Made by a program: the position numbers and the translations under genes
Source of the DNA: Rhodobiaceae bacterium
GTDB taxonomy: Bacteria > Pseudomonadota > Alphaproteobacteria > Rhizobiales > Tepidamorphaceae
Assembly: GCA_020637895.1 (NCBI GenBank)
Contig: JACKJP010000005.1
Coordinates: forward strand, 1 to 64,000
Direction of reading: 5' to 3'
DNA: 64,000 bases
Shown: piece after piece, positions 8,249 through 17,355 of the stretch
How positions within the stretch are numbered: position 1 is the first letter of the stretch
Layout: the number at the start of each line of letters is the position of its first letter
Notes under the pieces: model-generated
Seen by the model: the letters and a program-made list of their open reading frames with translations, nothing else
What the model was told of the DNA's origin: nothing
Database searches by the model: none

Positions 8249-8796
8249 GCGGAAGCCATCGTCGCGGGCGTCACCCAATCGATGCGCCCCTGTGCCAACG
8301 CATCGAAATCGTGCGACCGAAGCGCCCTGCAATTCTCGCTCATGTACCGCGCAAGACCCTCAGCAGCACCGGGCGCGGCGGGACGGACGTTCCGCTCTAC
8401 CGCCGATGCCAGCGCGACCATGTCTTCTGCCGCGAGCGCGGCCCGGTAGACGTCGGCGCGGCCATAGACATTTTCGGCCATCTTGCGGATTCGCTTCGGC
8501 ACGACCAGATCGCCCGTGCCCATCTCGCGCAGAGAACGGTCCATATCGCGGAAAAACAGATTGAAGAGCGACTGGCCGGCAGCCCGCCCCTCGTCACCAA
8601 GTTGCTGCATGCGGTCCAGAACCAGCACGAGATGCATGACGATCATCTCGAAGCGGCCCTCAACATCGTCCGCGACCGCGAAGTCTGTGTAAAATACCGG
8701 CTGCCGCGCCTGTGCCACGATTGCCTCATAAAGCTGCAGCGGCGGCTCGGGCGCCCTCATTCTTGCCAGAAAGTTCCTGATCACTTGCCGCTCCAT
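8245..8796 (-). CDS. Ubiquinol-cytochrome c chaperone (CBP3/UQCC1-like)
   Basis: 183 residues from ATG at 8796 (MERQVIRNFLARMR). The open frame extends to 9495 but that part is antisense to bamE and lacks family similarity. The Cbp3 core is FEMIVMHLVLVLDRM, then LFNLFFRDMDRSLREMG and VPKRIRKMAENVYGR. Homologues assist assembly of the cytochrome bc1 complex by binding nascent or new cytochrome b at the inner membrane. Translation is coupled to DUF177 through the ATGA overlap. It is divergent from bamE with 84 nt between start codons. Confidence 0.92.
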   Translation of the reverse strand: MERQVIRNFLARMRAPEPPLQLYEAIVAQARQPVFYTDFAVADDVEGRFEMIVMHLVLVLDRMQQLGDEGRAAGQSLFNLFFRDMDRSLREMGTGDLVVPKRIRKMAENVYGRADVYRAALAAEDMVALASAVERNVRPAAPGAAEGLARYMSENCRALRSHDFDALAQGRIDWVTPATMASA

Positions 8797-8880
8797 CCAA
8801 GTCGCATGGGACCGCCACGGTTGCAAAATCACAATACAGGCTGTAGCGGTGCTGGCGAAATTCGCGTTATTCGAGGCCGT

Positions 8881-9456
8881 ATGACCATGTTTGAAAAGAA
8901 TGCGCAAGCGAGCGTCAAGCCCGCTTCGTTCAGGCGCCGCGCTCTGGGTGCAGGCGCGCCCCTCCTGGTGGCACTGCTGCTGGCGGGCTGCGGATCGGGC
9001 GGCGGCATCGGCGATACCGCTTCCGATATCGGCCGCAACCTGAAGAGCAACAAGCTGTCCAAGAACATACGCTTCGACAGCATCAACCAGCGCACAGCGC
9101 ATGGCTATGTGTTCTCCAAGGACACGGTCGAGCAGGTGCCGGTCGGCGCCAGCCGCGAACAGGTTGAATTTGTGCTGGGAACGCCATCCACGACGGCAAC
9201 CTTCGGCAACACGGTTTACTATTATATCTCGCAGGTGACCGAGCGGCGGCCGGCGCAAAAGCCGATTGTCGTCGACCAGCGCGTCATGGCCGTTTATTTC
9301 GATGGCGACGAGCGGGTCTCTCGCATTGCCGATTATGGCCTGCAGGACGGCGCGGTTTTCGACTTCGTTTCGCGCACGACACCGACGACGGGCGAGGAGA
9401 ACACGCTGCTCAAGCAGATCCTGTCCAATGCGATCGGCGGTGGCGGCGGCGGTTGA
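8881..9456 (+). CDS. bamE: Outer membrane assembly lipoprotein BamE (SmpA/OmlA)
   Basis: 191 residues from ATG at 8881, with GAGG upstream; an ATG at 8887 is an alternative. A basic N-terminus and hydrophobic helix end in the lipobox LLLAGC with the lipidated cysteine at 37. The SmpA/OmlA domain follows: VPVGASREQVEFVLGTPSTT and TVYYYISQVTER. BamE is the small lipoprotein of the BAM complex that inserts beta-barrel proteins such as the porin in this window. A hairpin terminator follows at 9494-9528. The C-terminus ends in a poly-glycine tail (GGGGGG). Confidence 0.94.
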   Translation: MTMFEKNAQASVKPASFRRRALGAGAPLLVALLLAGCGSGGGIGDTASDIGRNLKSNKLSKNIRFDSINQRTAHGYVFSKDTVEQVPVGASREQVEFVLGTPSTTATFGNTVYYYISQVTERRPAQKPIVVDQRVMAVYFDGDERVSRIADYGLQDGAVFDFVSRTTPTTGEENTLLKQILSNAIGGGGGG

Positions 9457-9493
9457 TCCGTACGCGCCCGGCACCAACCGTCGAAAGACAAAC

Positions 9494-9528
9494 AAAAACC
9501 CCGCGACGCCTTCGCGCCGCGGGGTTTT
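9494..9528. terminator. Bidirectional rho-independent terminator between bamE and hppA
   Basis: An 11-bp stem (AAAACCCCGCG pairing with CGCGGGGTTTT) has T-runs on both strands. It serves the convergent bamE (+) and hppA (-) genes. Confidence 0.9.
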
Positions 9529-9549
9529 CCTTTTTCAGCTTCGCCCGGA

Positions 9550-11691
9550 TCAGTGAGCGAGGATCGCCAGCAGCAGCAGCGCGACGATGTTCGTGATCTT
9601 GATCGCCGGGTTGACGGCCGGACCAGCTGTATCCTTGTAAGGATCGCCGACCGTATCGCCAGTGACCGAAGCCTTGTGCGCTTCAGAACCCTTCACATGC
9701 TTCACGCCGTCCTTGTCGACGAAGCCGTCCTCGAACGACTTCTTGGCGTTATCCCATGCGCCGCCGCCCGAGGTCATCGAGATGGCAACGAACAAGCCGT
9801 TCACGATCACGCCCAGCAGCGACGCGCCGAGCGCGGCGAATGCGGATGCCCGCGAACCAGAGATCAGCAGCACGCCGAAATACACGACGAGCGGCGCCAG
9901 CACCGGCAGGAGCGAGGGAATGATCATTTCGCGGATAGCCGCCTTGGTCAGCATGTCGACCGCACGGGCGTAGTCGGGACGATCTTCGCCCTTCATGATG
10001 CCCGGCTTTTCCTTGAACTGGCGGCGGACTTCCTCAACCACGGCGCCGCCTGCACGGCCAACGGCCGTCATGGCAATACCGCCGAACAGGTAGGGGATCA
10101 GACCACCGAAGATCAGGCCCGCGACAACGTAGGGATTGGACAGGTCGAAGGAGACCTCGCCCATCCCCGCAAAGTACGGGAAGTCGGCCGAATTCGCGAT
10201 GAAGTACTGAAGGTCGTTCGAATACGCTGCAAACAGCACCAGCGCACCGAGACCGGCCGAGCCGATCGCGTAGCCCTTGGTGACGGCCTTGGTCGTATTG
10301 CCGACCGCATCGAGGGCGTCGGTCGTCTTGCGCACCTCAGGCGGCAGATCCGACATTTCGGCGATACCGCCGGCGTTGTCGGTCACCGGACCGAAAGCGT
10401 CGAGCGCGACGATCATGCCGGCAATACCGAGCATGGCGGTCACGGCGATGCCGGTGCCGAAAAGACCTGCAAGCTGGTAGGTCGCGATGATGCCGCCAAC
10501 GATGACGATGGCCGGCAGCGCCGTCGATTCAAGCGACACGGCAAGACCCTGAATGACGTTCGTACCGTGGCCGGTGACGGACGCCTGGGCGATCGAGTTC
10601 ACCGGGCGCTTGTTGGTGCCGGTGTAGTACTCGGTAATGACGACGATGAGCGCCGTCACTGCCAGACCGATCAGGCCGCAGATGAACAGGTTGGTGCCCG
10701 TCACGACGATGCCGTTGACGGTACCGATCTCCCCCCAGCCGATGGTCAGCGAGGTCGCGGCGCCGAGGCCGACGATCGAGAGAACGCCGGTCACGATCAG
10801 ACCTTTGTACAGCGCGCCCATGATCGAACCGTTGGCACCGAGCTTCACGAAGAAGGTGCCGATGATCGAGGTGATGATGCAGGCCGCGCAGATGGCCAGC
10901 GGATAGACCATGACGGATTCAAGGATCGCAGTGCCAGAGAAGAAGATGGCGCCGAGAACCATGGTGGCGACGATCGTCACCGCGTAGGTTTCGAAAAGGT
11001 CGGCCGCCATACCGGCGCAGTCGCCGACATTGTCGCCGACGTTGTCGGCAATCGTCGCCGGGTTGCGTGGATCGTCCTCGGGAATGCCGGCCTCGACCTT
11101 ACCGACGAGATCGCCGCCGACGTCCGCACCCTTGGTGAAGATGCCGCCACCGAGACGTGCGAAGATCGAGATGAGCGATGCGCCGAAGCCAAGGGCGACG
11201 AGCGAGTCGATCACCATGCGGTCAGCCGCGGCAAATCCGAGAGCGCTGGTCAGAATGAAGAAGTAGACCGAGACACCCAGAAGTGCCGGACCCGCAACCA
11301 GCATGCCGGTGATGGCACCGGACTTGAATGCGATTTCGAGCCCTTCGGCCAGCCCCTTGGACGAGGCCTGCGCGGTGCGCACATTGGCGCGAACCGACAC
11401 ATGCATGCCGATGAAACCGGCAGCGCCGGACAGGACCGCACCGATCAGGAAGCCGATCGCTGCATAGATGGACAGCAGCCACCAGCTAAGCAGGAAGACG
11501 ACGACGCCGACGATGGCGATGGTGGTGTACTGACGCGACAGATAGGCGGTAGCGCCTTCCTGGATCGCACCGGCGATTTCCTGCATGCGCTTGTTGCCGG
11601 CGTCGGCCGACATCACGGACTGAATTGCCCAGATGCCGTACACGATCGACAGCACGCCGCAGGCGATAATGGCCCAAAGAGCGAGAGTCAT
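9550..11691 (-). CDS. hppA: K+-independent H+-translocating membrane pyrophosphatase
   Basis: 713 residues with about 16 hydrophobic helices. The substrate-binding motif DVGGDLVGKVE sits at about 190-200, followed by NVGDNVGD at about 217-224. The motif GNTTKAVTKG at about 464-473 has lysine (about 468) where K+-dependent enzymes have alanine, so this should be the K+-insensitive class. It hydrolyses pyrophosphate and pumps protons at the inner membrane, saving energy and removing PPi from biosynthesis. It is transcribed alone between the bamE terminator and a 200-bp upstream gap that holds no recognised element. Confidence 0.97.
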   Translation of the reverse strand: MTLALWAIIACGVLSIVYGIWAIQSVMSADAGNKRMQEIAGAIQEGATAYLSRQYTTIAIVGVVVFLLSWWLLSIYAAIGFLIGAVLSGAAGFIGMHVSVRANVRTAQASSKGLAEGLEIAFKSGAITGMLVAGPALLGVSVYFFILTSALGFAAADRMVIDSLVALGFGASLISIFARLGGGIFTKGADVGGDLVGKVEAGIPEDDPRNPATIADNVGDNVGDCAGMAADLFETYAVTIVATMVLGAIFFSGTAILESVMVYPLAICAACIITSIIGTFFVKLGANGSIMGALYKGLIVTGVLSIVGLGAATSLTIGWGEIGTVNGIVVTGTNLFICGLIGLAVTALIVVITEYYTGTNKRPVNSIAQASVTGHGTNVIQGLAVSLESTALPAIVIVGGIIATYQLAGLFGTGIAVTAMLGIAGMIVALDAFGPVTDNAGGIAEMSDLPPEVRKTTDALDAVGNTTKAVTKGYAIGSAGLGALVLFAAYSNDLQYFIANSADFPYFAGMGEVSFDLSNPYVVAGLIFGGLIPYLFGGIAMTAVGRAGGAVVEEVRRQFKEKPGIMKGEDRPDYARAVDMLTKAAIREMIIPSLLPVLAPLVVYFGVLLISGSRASAFAALGASLLGVIVNGLFVAISMTSGGGAWDNAKKSFEDGFVDKDGVKHVKGSEAHKASVTGDTVGDPYKDTAGPAVNPAIKITNIVALLLLAILAH

Positions 11692-11895
11692 GGGTTTTGC
11701 CCCGTTTTGTCTGAATGGATGTGTTTCACGTTTTGTATCTGCGTCCCGCCGGTGCTGCCGCTAACCCGGACCCTCCCATTTGGTCCGGACATGCACGGAC
11801 ACCGCCCCGCAAGGTCGCAGTTCGGCGCGGAACTTAGTGAAAATGTCGCAACTAGGCAACCGCATGCTGGAATGCGCCCGACAGCGGCGCAAACA

Positions 11896-13089
11896 TCATC
11901 CGCGCGGCAGCGCCAGACGCCCCCAGGCGAGCGCCGCGAAGGCGAGCGCCGCCATCGGGAAAACGACGACCAGAAGCGTGTCCCAGCCATAGTCGTTGAG
12001 CAGGTTGCCCGACATGAAGGACGCGAACGCGACAAAGCCGAAAACGAGGAAATCGTTGACGCCCTGCACAGTCGCCCGCTCGGAATGCTCATAGGTATCA
12101 GCAACCATTGCGGTTGCTCCGATGAAGCCGAAATTCCAGCCGACGCCCAGCAGGACCAGGGCAATCCAGAAGTTGGCCAGTTCGACACCCGAAAGTCCGA
12201 CAATCGCACAGGCGACGAGAAGCCCCAGCCCGGCGACGACGACCCGCTCCTTGCCGAATCGGGCGATCAGGTTTCCGGTGAAGAAGCTCGGGACGAACAT
12301 CGCCAGCACATGCCACTGGATGCCGAGGGCTGCCTGCGCCTGCGTGTGATTGCAGGCGATCATCGCCAGCGGCGCTGCCGTCATGACAAAGCTCATGATC
12401 GCATACGAACTGATGGCGCAAAGGACCGCGATGATGAAGCGCGGCTGTGTGACGATCTGCCGGAGGCTGCGGCCGCTGGACGTCACTTCCGCTTCGGTGT
12501 GTGGCGGTGTCCGCAATGCCAGAAGGACAAAGCCGGCCATAAGTGCAAGACCGGCACCGCCGGCATATGCACCTGCGAACGGGATGGGCGACAACAGATC
12601 CTTTGTCAGGATCGCGGTCTGAGGACCAACAATCGCAGCGCCAACGCCGCCCAGCATCACCCAGGAGATCATCTTCGGCTTCAGGGCCGAACTTGCTGTA
12701 TCGGCCGCGGCAAATCTGTATTGCTGCACGAAGGCGGCAGCGAAGCCGATAGCGATGTGGCCAGCAAAGAAGAGCCAGAAACTCTCCTGGATGATCGCGG
12801 ACATGGCGACCAGCGCGCCGACAAGCGCAATCATCGCGCCTGTCACGAAGCCGTTTCGTCGGCCGACATGTCGCATCAGGTAGGCAGCCGGTATCGTTCC
12901 GAACGCCGTACCGAGGACAAATCCGGTAACCGGCAACGTTGCGAGTGACTTGTCGGGGCCAAGAAGATAGGAACCGGCCAACCCGCCCAGAGTGATCGCG
13001 ATTGGCGGCAGCGCGCCGCCGATCGACTGGGATACGGCAAGCACGAGCGCATTCCGCCGGGCCATCCCGTCATCGATGTACTCGCTCAT
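11896..13089 (-). CDS. MFS transporter
   Basis: 397 residues with about 12 hydrophobic segments. The motif-A-like loop between helices 2 and 3 reads LMRHVGRRNGFV. The middle loop (about 200-220) is hydrophilic, and a second half-repeat loop reads IARFGKERVV. It belongs to the general major facilitator superfamily; the substrate cannot be assigned. It follows thiL by about 30 nt and may share its transcript, but a link to thiamine or riboflavin is only a guess from position. Confidence 0.88.
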   Translation of the reverse strand: MSEYIDDGMARRNALVLAVSQSIGGALPPIAITLGGLAGSYLLGPDKSLATLPVTGFVLGTAFGTIPAAYLMRHVGRRNGFVTGAMIALVGALVAMSAIIQESFWLFFAGHIAIGFAAAFVQQYRFAAADTASSALKPKMISWVMLGGVGAAIVGPQTAILTKDLLSPIPFAGAYAGGAGLALMAGFVLLALRTPPHTEAEVTSSGRSLRQIVTQPRFIIAVLCAISSYAIMSFVMTAAPLAMIACNHTQAQAALGIQWHVLAMFVPSFFTGNLIARFGKERVVVAGLGLLVACAIVGLSGVELANFWIALVLLGVGWNFGFIGATAMVADTYEHSERATVQGVNDFLVFGFVAFASFMSGNLLNDYGWDTLLVVVFPMAALAFAALAWGRLALPRG

Positions 13090-13119
13090 GCTCCCCCCTC
13101 ACCCGCAGATTATACGCGT

Positions 13120-14112
13120 TCAGAAATGATCGTAGCCCCGTTTGGCCGGCAGCATCATGGATTGTCCGGCGCCGTCAAGTACGGCAATACCCTCATGGGC
13201 GGGCGTCAGCCGACCGATCGGGAAAACGTGACCTGCGGCTGCGGCCATCATATCGCCCGACCTCGCCGCATCGACGGCGAAGAGCGCCACGTAGTCGTCG
13301 CCGCCGGTTGCAAGGTCTAGCAGTGAGAGCCTGCCCTCATCGACGAGGCGGCGGGCGGCAATGGCCAGAGGGATTGCGTCCGCTTCAATGCTGGCGCCCG
13401 TGCCGCTCACCCGGCAGAGCCTCTCCAGGTCGATCAGCAGGCCGTCCGACACATCCATTGCAGCACTTGCGCAGGTGCGCAGCAGCGCCGCTGTTTCAGC
13501 CGGCCGTTGCACGACCGGTGCACGCGTCGCGGCGACGAACCCGGCGACTTCTTCGTCATCGAGGCCGAGTTCGGCGCTAAGAGCGGGCTCACCGACGAGA
13601 CGCAGCCCAAGCGCAGCGCTGCCAATCTCGCCGGTCAGGAAAAGCGCGTCGCCGGGCTTGCCACCCGAACGTCTCACCATCCTGCCTTCGGGCACTTCAC
13701 CGATTGCGACGATGGTAATGGCAAGCGGGCCGTCCGTTCGGGTCAGGTCCCCGCCGAGGAGACGACCGTCCATCTGCCTGTCGAGACCGGCCGTAAACTC
13801 GGCCAGCCAGCTTTCGTCGGGCCTATCTGGCAGCGCAAGCGTCATCAGGTAGCCGATAGGCTCGGCCCCCTTGGCGACGAGATCTGAGAGATTTGCCGTG
13901 ACCGCCTTGGTCGCGATATCGCGAGGCGCCGCATCGGCGAAGAAATGCACCCCCGCCACCAGCATATCCGTGGTCACGACGAGTTCCGCTCCGGGGCTCG
14001 GCCTGATCAGGGCCGCGTCGTCGGAAAGGTCGAGCGAGCCCGGCGCCCGGGCCGCAAGCGGCCGCAGATACCGGGCGATGATTTCTTCTTCCGAAGAGAT
14101 CGGCCCGCCCAT
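13120..14112 (-). CDS. thiL: Thiamine-monophosphate kinase
   Basis: 330 residues from ATG at 14112; a TTG at 14118 overlapping the nusB stop is possible. ThiL signatures are the N-terminal LSDDAALI, TTDMLVAGVHFF and later LLGGDLTRTDGPLAI and AMDVSDGLLIDLERL. It phosphorylates thiamine monophosphate to the active diphosphate using ATP. It is coupled to nusB in the conserved ribH-nusB-thiL arrangement. Confidence 0.95.
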   Translation of the reverse strand: MGGPISSEEEIIARYLRPLAARAPGSLDLSDDAALIRPSPGAELVVTTDMLVAGVHFFADAAPRDIATKAVTANLSDLVAKGAEPIGYLMTLALPDRPDESWLAEFTAGLDRQMDGRLLGGDLTRTDGPLAITIVAIGEVPEGRMVRRSGGKPGDALFLTGEIGSAALGLRLVGEPALSAELGLDDEEVAGFVAATRAPVVQRPAETAALLRTCASAAMDVSDGLLIDLERLCRVSGTGASIEADAIPLAIAARRLVDEGRLSLLDLATGGDDYVALFAVDAARSGDMMAAAAGHVFPIGRLTPAHEGIAVLDGAGQSMMLPAKRGYDHF

Positions 14113-14114
14113 CC

Positions 14115-14627
14115 TCAAGCGTCCGGCTTTTGCCCGGCAGGGAGTTCATCTGGCCGCGCGCGGCGGGCCAGCGCATCGAGAACACCGTTGACGATGCCCG
14201 TTTCCTCGCCGCTGAAGAATGCCTTCGCCACCTCGACATATTCATTGATCGCAACGCGCGCCGGGACATCCGGCCGGTTGTAAAGCTCAAAGCCGCCCGC
14301 GCGCAGGATGGCCCGCAGCGTGGAATCAATCCGCACGAGGGGCCAGCTCGTTTCCAGCGTCTCGTTCACTGCCCGGTCGATCCGGCGCTGGTCGGAAACG
14401 ACGCCCTCGAGAATGTCGCGAAAGAAGGCCTCGTCCGCATCCGGCATCTGCACGTCGTCGACGATCGCGCCGAGGCGATGGCTCTCGAACTGGGCGAGCG
14501 TCGTCGGCAGATCGGTACCGCCGATATCCATCTGGTAGAGCGCCTGAACAACGGCGAGCCTTGCGGCGCCGCGACGCTGGGCGCGATCCGGCTTGCCGGG
14601 TTTTCGCGGTTTTCCGGCAGCCGTCAT
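14115..14627 (-). CDS. nusB: Transcription antitermination factor NusB
   Basis: 170 residues. The NusB fold is seen in AARLAVVQALYQMDIGG at the start, VSDQRRIDRAVNETL in the middle and VAINEYVEVAKAFFSGEETGIVNGVLD near the end. It binds boxA RNA with NusE (S10) in rRNA antitermination. Its start overlaps the ribH stop by ATGA (14624-14627), showing translational coupling. Confidence 0.95.
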   Translation of the reverse strand: MTAAGKPRKPGKPDRAQRRGAARLAVVQALYQMDIGGTDLPTTLAQFESHRLGAIVDDVQMPDADEAFFRDILEGVVSDQRRIDRAVNETLETSWPLVRIDSTLRAILRAGGFELYNRPDVPARVAINEYVEVAKAFFSGEETGIVNGVLDALARRARPDELPAGQKPDA

Positions 14628-15079
14628 TTGCCGCCCGTCATCTGCTGTTTGAGCTTCATCATCGCAATCGCAGCCTTGGCCGCCTCGCCCGCCTTGTCCT
14701 TGCGGTCGCGCAAGGCGCGATCCCAGGCCTGCGCCTCGTTTTCGACCGTCAGGATACCATTGCCGAGCGAAAGGTGGTTGTTGACCGAAAGATCCATCAA
14801 CGCGCGCGCCGATTCATTGGAAACGATCTCATAGTGGGTCGTTTCGCCCCGGATCACGCAACCGAGGGCGACATAGCCGTCATAGCGAGGACCATAACCG
14901 GCCCGGCCAGCCATCATCGAATAGGAAATGGCAGCCGGAATCTCGAGAACGCCGGGAACGGTGACGCGATCGTAGGGAATGCCTTCCGCTTCGAGGGCAG
15001 CGACGGCGCCTTCGAACTGGGCGTCGGCAAGCTTCTGATAGAACCGCGCCTCGACGATCAGGAACCGGTGCTCACTCAT
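14624..15079 (-). CDS. ribH: 6,7-dimethyl-8-ribityllumazine synthase
   Basis: 151 residues. The lumazine synthase motifs are VPGVLEIPAAISY, VALGCVIRGETTHYEIVSNES and LGNGILTVENEAQA. It condenses 5-amino-6-ribitylaminouracil with dihydroxybutanone phosphate. It lies 18 nt downstream of ribE and overlaps nusB, so it is in the same operon. Confidence 0.96.
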   Translation of the reverse strand: MSEHRFLIVEARFYQKLADAQFEGAVAALEAEGIPYDRVTVPGVLEIPAAISYSMMAGRAGYGPRYDGYVALGCVIRGETTHYEIVSNESARALMDLSVNNHLSLGNGILTVENEAQAWDRALRDRKDKAGEAAKAAIAMMKLKQQMTGGK

Positions 15080-15097
15080 TTTTCCATTGCCTCCAAC

Positions 15098-15700
15098 TCA
15101 CCTGGCCTCAATCAGACGGGCCGCATAGCGGGCCATCTGGTCGACCTCGATATTGACCCTGTTACCGGCCTGTCGCGCGCCCCAGGTCGTGACCGCCAGC
15201 GTGTGACGGATCAGCAGCACGTCGAACCGGTTGGCTACCACCCCGTTGACCGTCAGCGAAGTGCCATCGAGTGCAACCGATCCCTTTGGCGCAATAAATC
15301 GCGCAAGCGGCGCCGGGGCTTCGAGCACAAAGCGTCGCGCTTCGCCGGTATCGGTCACTTCCGCGATTTCAGCCGTTCCGTCGACATGGCCCTGGACAAG
15401 ATGTCCGCCGAGCTCGTCGCCGAGCTTCAGGGACCGCTCCAGATTGACGCGGTCGCCGGCCTTCCAGCTGCCGATGGTGGAAACGGCGAGCGCCTCCTCC
15501 CACGCTTCGACTTCGTACCAATTGCCGGTACCGGGTGCGGCTTTCGCCGTCACGGTCAGGCAGACCCCCGCATGCGCGACCGACGCGCCGATGTCCATGC
15601 CGGCGAGATCGTAGCCAGTCTCGACACGCAGCCTGATGCCGCCAGCCACCGGCTGGACAGCGGCAATGCGCCCCACATCGGAGATCAAACCGGTGAACAT
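15098..15700 (-). CDS. ribE: Riboflavin synthase alpha chain
   Basis: 200 residues starting with the family signature MFTGLISDVG. Two lumazine-binding beta-barrel repeats are present (about 1-97 and 98-195), the second with GHLVQGHVDGTAEI and a C-terminal VNIEVDQMARYAARL. It dismutates two lumazines into riboflavin and a pyrimidine. It starts 6 nt after ribD. No FMN riboswitch is seen upstream of the rib genes. Confidence 0.96.
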   Translation of the reverse strand: MFTGLISDVGRIAAVQPVAGGIRLRVETGYDLAGMDIGASVAHAGVCLTVTAKAAPGTGNWYEVEAWEEALAVSTIGSWKAGDRVNLERSLKLGDELGGHLVQGHVDGTAEIAEVTDTGEARRFVLEAPAPLARFIAPKGSVALDGTSLTVNGVVANRFDVLLIRHTLAVTTWGARQAGNRVNIEVDQMARYAARLIEAR

Positions 15701-15706
15701 AGAATG

Positions 15707-16801
15707 CTATTCCAGTTCGCGCGCGAGCGTCGCGCGGCGGTAAACGGACAGGCGATCGCGGCCCAACTGCCGCTCTTCGACGAGCGTGTATGCCCCGTCC
15801 TCCACCAGAACCGCAAGCCCGGCGCTTGCAAATGGCAGGAGGCCGCCTTCGCCAATCACAGGCTCACCGCTATAGATCACGATCTCATCGGCGAGTCTGG
15901 CGGCGAGGAATGAAGCCGCAACCTGAGCTCCTCCTTCCACGAGGAGCCAGTTCACGCCACGTTCGCCCAACGCAGAAAGCAATGACAGCACTTCGCCATC
16001 CCGCCCCGCTTTGGCCAGTATGACGGCTTGCGCACCGGACGGGACGGGCGAACCCTCCGATGAGACGATCCAAACCGGTGCTGCACTATCCGTCAGCATG
16101 CGGGCATCGACAGGCATACGCCCGTTCCGATCCAGAACGATGCGGATCGGCGATTGCGCCGCCATGCCCGGCAGGCGGCAGGTCAGGGCGGGATCGTCGG
16201 CGAGGACGGTTCCAATGCCGACAAGAATGGCATCGTGCGTGGCGCGCAGCATATGCGCATGTGAACGCGCCTCATCGCCGGTAATCGCGACCGGTCGCGG
16301 ACCTGGCGCCGCGATGAATCCGTCCGCGCTCACCGCCAGTTTCAGTGTTACGAAGGGTCTGCCGGATCGGCGATTCAGAATGTGGCCGGCATGGGCAAGG
16401 CGCGCGGCATCGGCGCAAAGACCGGTGACGACGTCCACCCCGCCAGCCTCGAGCGTCGCAAAGCCCTTCCCCGCGACGCGCGGGTCCGGATCGCTGATCG
16501 GTGAAACAACGCGCGCGATCCCCGCTGAGGCGAGCGCCTCTGCGCAGGGTGGCGTGCGCCCGTGATGGGCGCATGGTTCCAGCGAAACATAGGCGGTTGC
16601 GCCGCGCGCGGCCGCGCCTGCCTCCAGGAGCGCTTGAGTCTCTGCATGCGGACGACCGCCCGCCGCGGTAATCCCGCGCCCGACAATCGCGCCGTCCCTG
16701 ACGATCAGGGCACCGACCGACGGATTGGGCGAGGTAGTGCCGCGATGGCGCAATCCGAGCCGGATCGCGGCCTCCATGTAACGCTCGTCCTGAGAATGCA
16801 T
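15707..16801 (-). CDS. ribD: Bifunctional pyrimidine deaminase/reductase RibD
   Basis: About 364 residues from ATG at 16801 (MHSQDERYMEAAIRL), 22 nt after the nrdR stop; a start at 16849 would overlap nrdR. The N-terminal CMP-deaminase domain has zinc and catalytic residues in HAETQAL and EPCAHHGRTPPC. The C-terminal reductase domain has FVTLKLAVSADGFIA and WLLVEGGAQVAASFL. It carries out the second and third steps of riboflavin synthesis. Confidence 0.95.
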   Translation of the reverse strand: MHSQDERYMEAAIRLGLRHRGTTSPNPSVGALIVRDGAIVGRGITAAGGRPHAETQALLEAGAAARGATAYVSLEPCAHHGRTPPCAEALASAGIARVVSPISDPDPRVAGKGFATLEAGGVDVVTGLCADAARLAHAGHILNRRSGRPFVTLKLAVSADGFIAAPGPRPVAITGDEARSHAHMLRATHDAILVGIGTVLADDPALTCRLPGMAAQSPIRIVLDRNGRMPVDARMLTDSAAPVWIVSSEGSPVPSGAQAVILAKAGRDGEVLSLLSALGERGVNWLLVEGGAQVAASFLAARLADEIVIYSGEPVIGEGGLLPFASAGLAVLVEDGAYTLVEERQLGRDRLSVYRRATLARELE

Positions 16802-16823
16802 CGGCGACACCGCGACATCCCGG

Positions 16824-17318
16824 TCATTCGACCGGTTCGTCGTCCTCAAATCCGTCCACCGGCTCGCCGTCCTCTGTCAACGCGCCAAGAAACTCTTCGA
16901 AATCCTTGGCTTCGCGGAAATTCTTATAGACCGACGCGAAGCGGACATAGGCCACGTCGTCCATCGAGCGCAGGCCTTCCATCACGAGATGTCCGATAAC
17001 GGCAGACTTGATCTCGCTTTCACCCATGCTTTCGAGACGGCGGACGATACCGGATACGAAACGCTCGATGCGTTCAGGTTCCACCGGTCGCTTGCGCAGC
17101 GCGACCTGGACGGAACGCATGATCTTGTCGCGATCGAAAGGAACACGCCTGCCGCTGGACTTGATGACGGTGAGTTCGCGCAACTGAACCCGTTCGAACG
17201 TGGTGAAACGCTGGCCGCAGTCCGGGCAGATCCGACGCCGGCGAATGGCGGCGTGATCCTCGCTTGGACGCGAATCCTTTACCTGGGTCGCAAGACCGCC
17301 GCAGAACGGACAACGCAC
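16824..17318 (-). CDS. nrdR: Transcriptional repressor NrdR
   Basis: 164 residues. A zinc ribbon uses C3/C6 (MRCPFCGG) and C31/C34 (CPDCGQRF). An ATP-cone domain covers about residues 49-139, beginning VIKSSGRRVPFDRDKI. NrdR represses ribonucleotide reductase genes by sensing dATP/ATP. The class II reductase gene nrdJ is in the same window with NrdR-box-like sites upstream. It lies between glyA and ribD, as in most alphaproteobacteria. Confidence 0.97.
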   Translation of the reverse strand: MRCPFCGGLATQVKDSRPSEDHAAIRRRRICPDCGQRFTTFERVQLRELTVIKSSGRRVPFDRDKIMRSVQVALRKRPVEPERIERFVSGIVRRLESMGESEIKSAVIGHLVMEGLRSMDDVAYVRFASVYKNFREAKDFEEFLGALTEDGEPVDGFEDDEPVE

Positions 17319-17355
17319 GGACTTTTCTCCCCCGGCTCAGACAGTTGTGGCGCGG

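Noticed and set aside
8245..9495. Extended 416-codon version of the cytochrome c chaperone
   Set aside because: The extension is antisense to bamE and has no family similarity; ATG at 8796 gives the normal length.
9553..12948. 1131-codon open frame on the plus strand across hppA and the MFS gene
   Set aside because: It is antisense to two well-supported proteins; its composition (Asp/Arg/His-rich, no domain) is that of a GC-driven shadow frame.
15700..16860. FMN riboswitch for the rib genes
   Set aside because: No RFN-element sequence lies upstream of ribD or ribE; the genes continue from nrdR.
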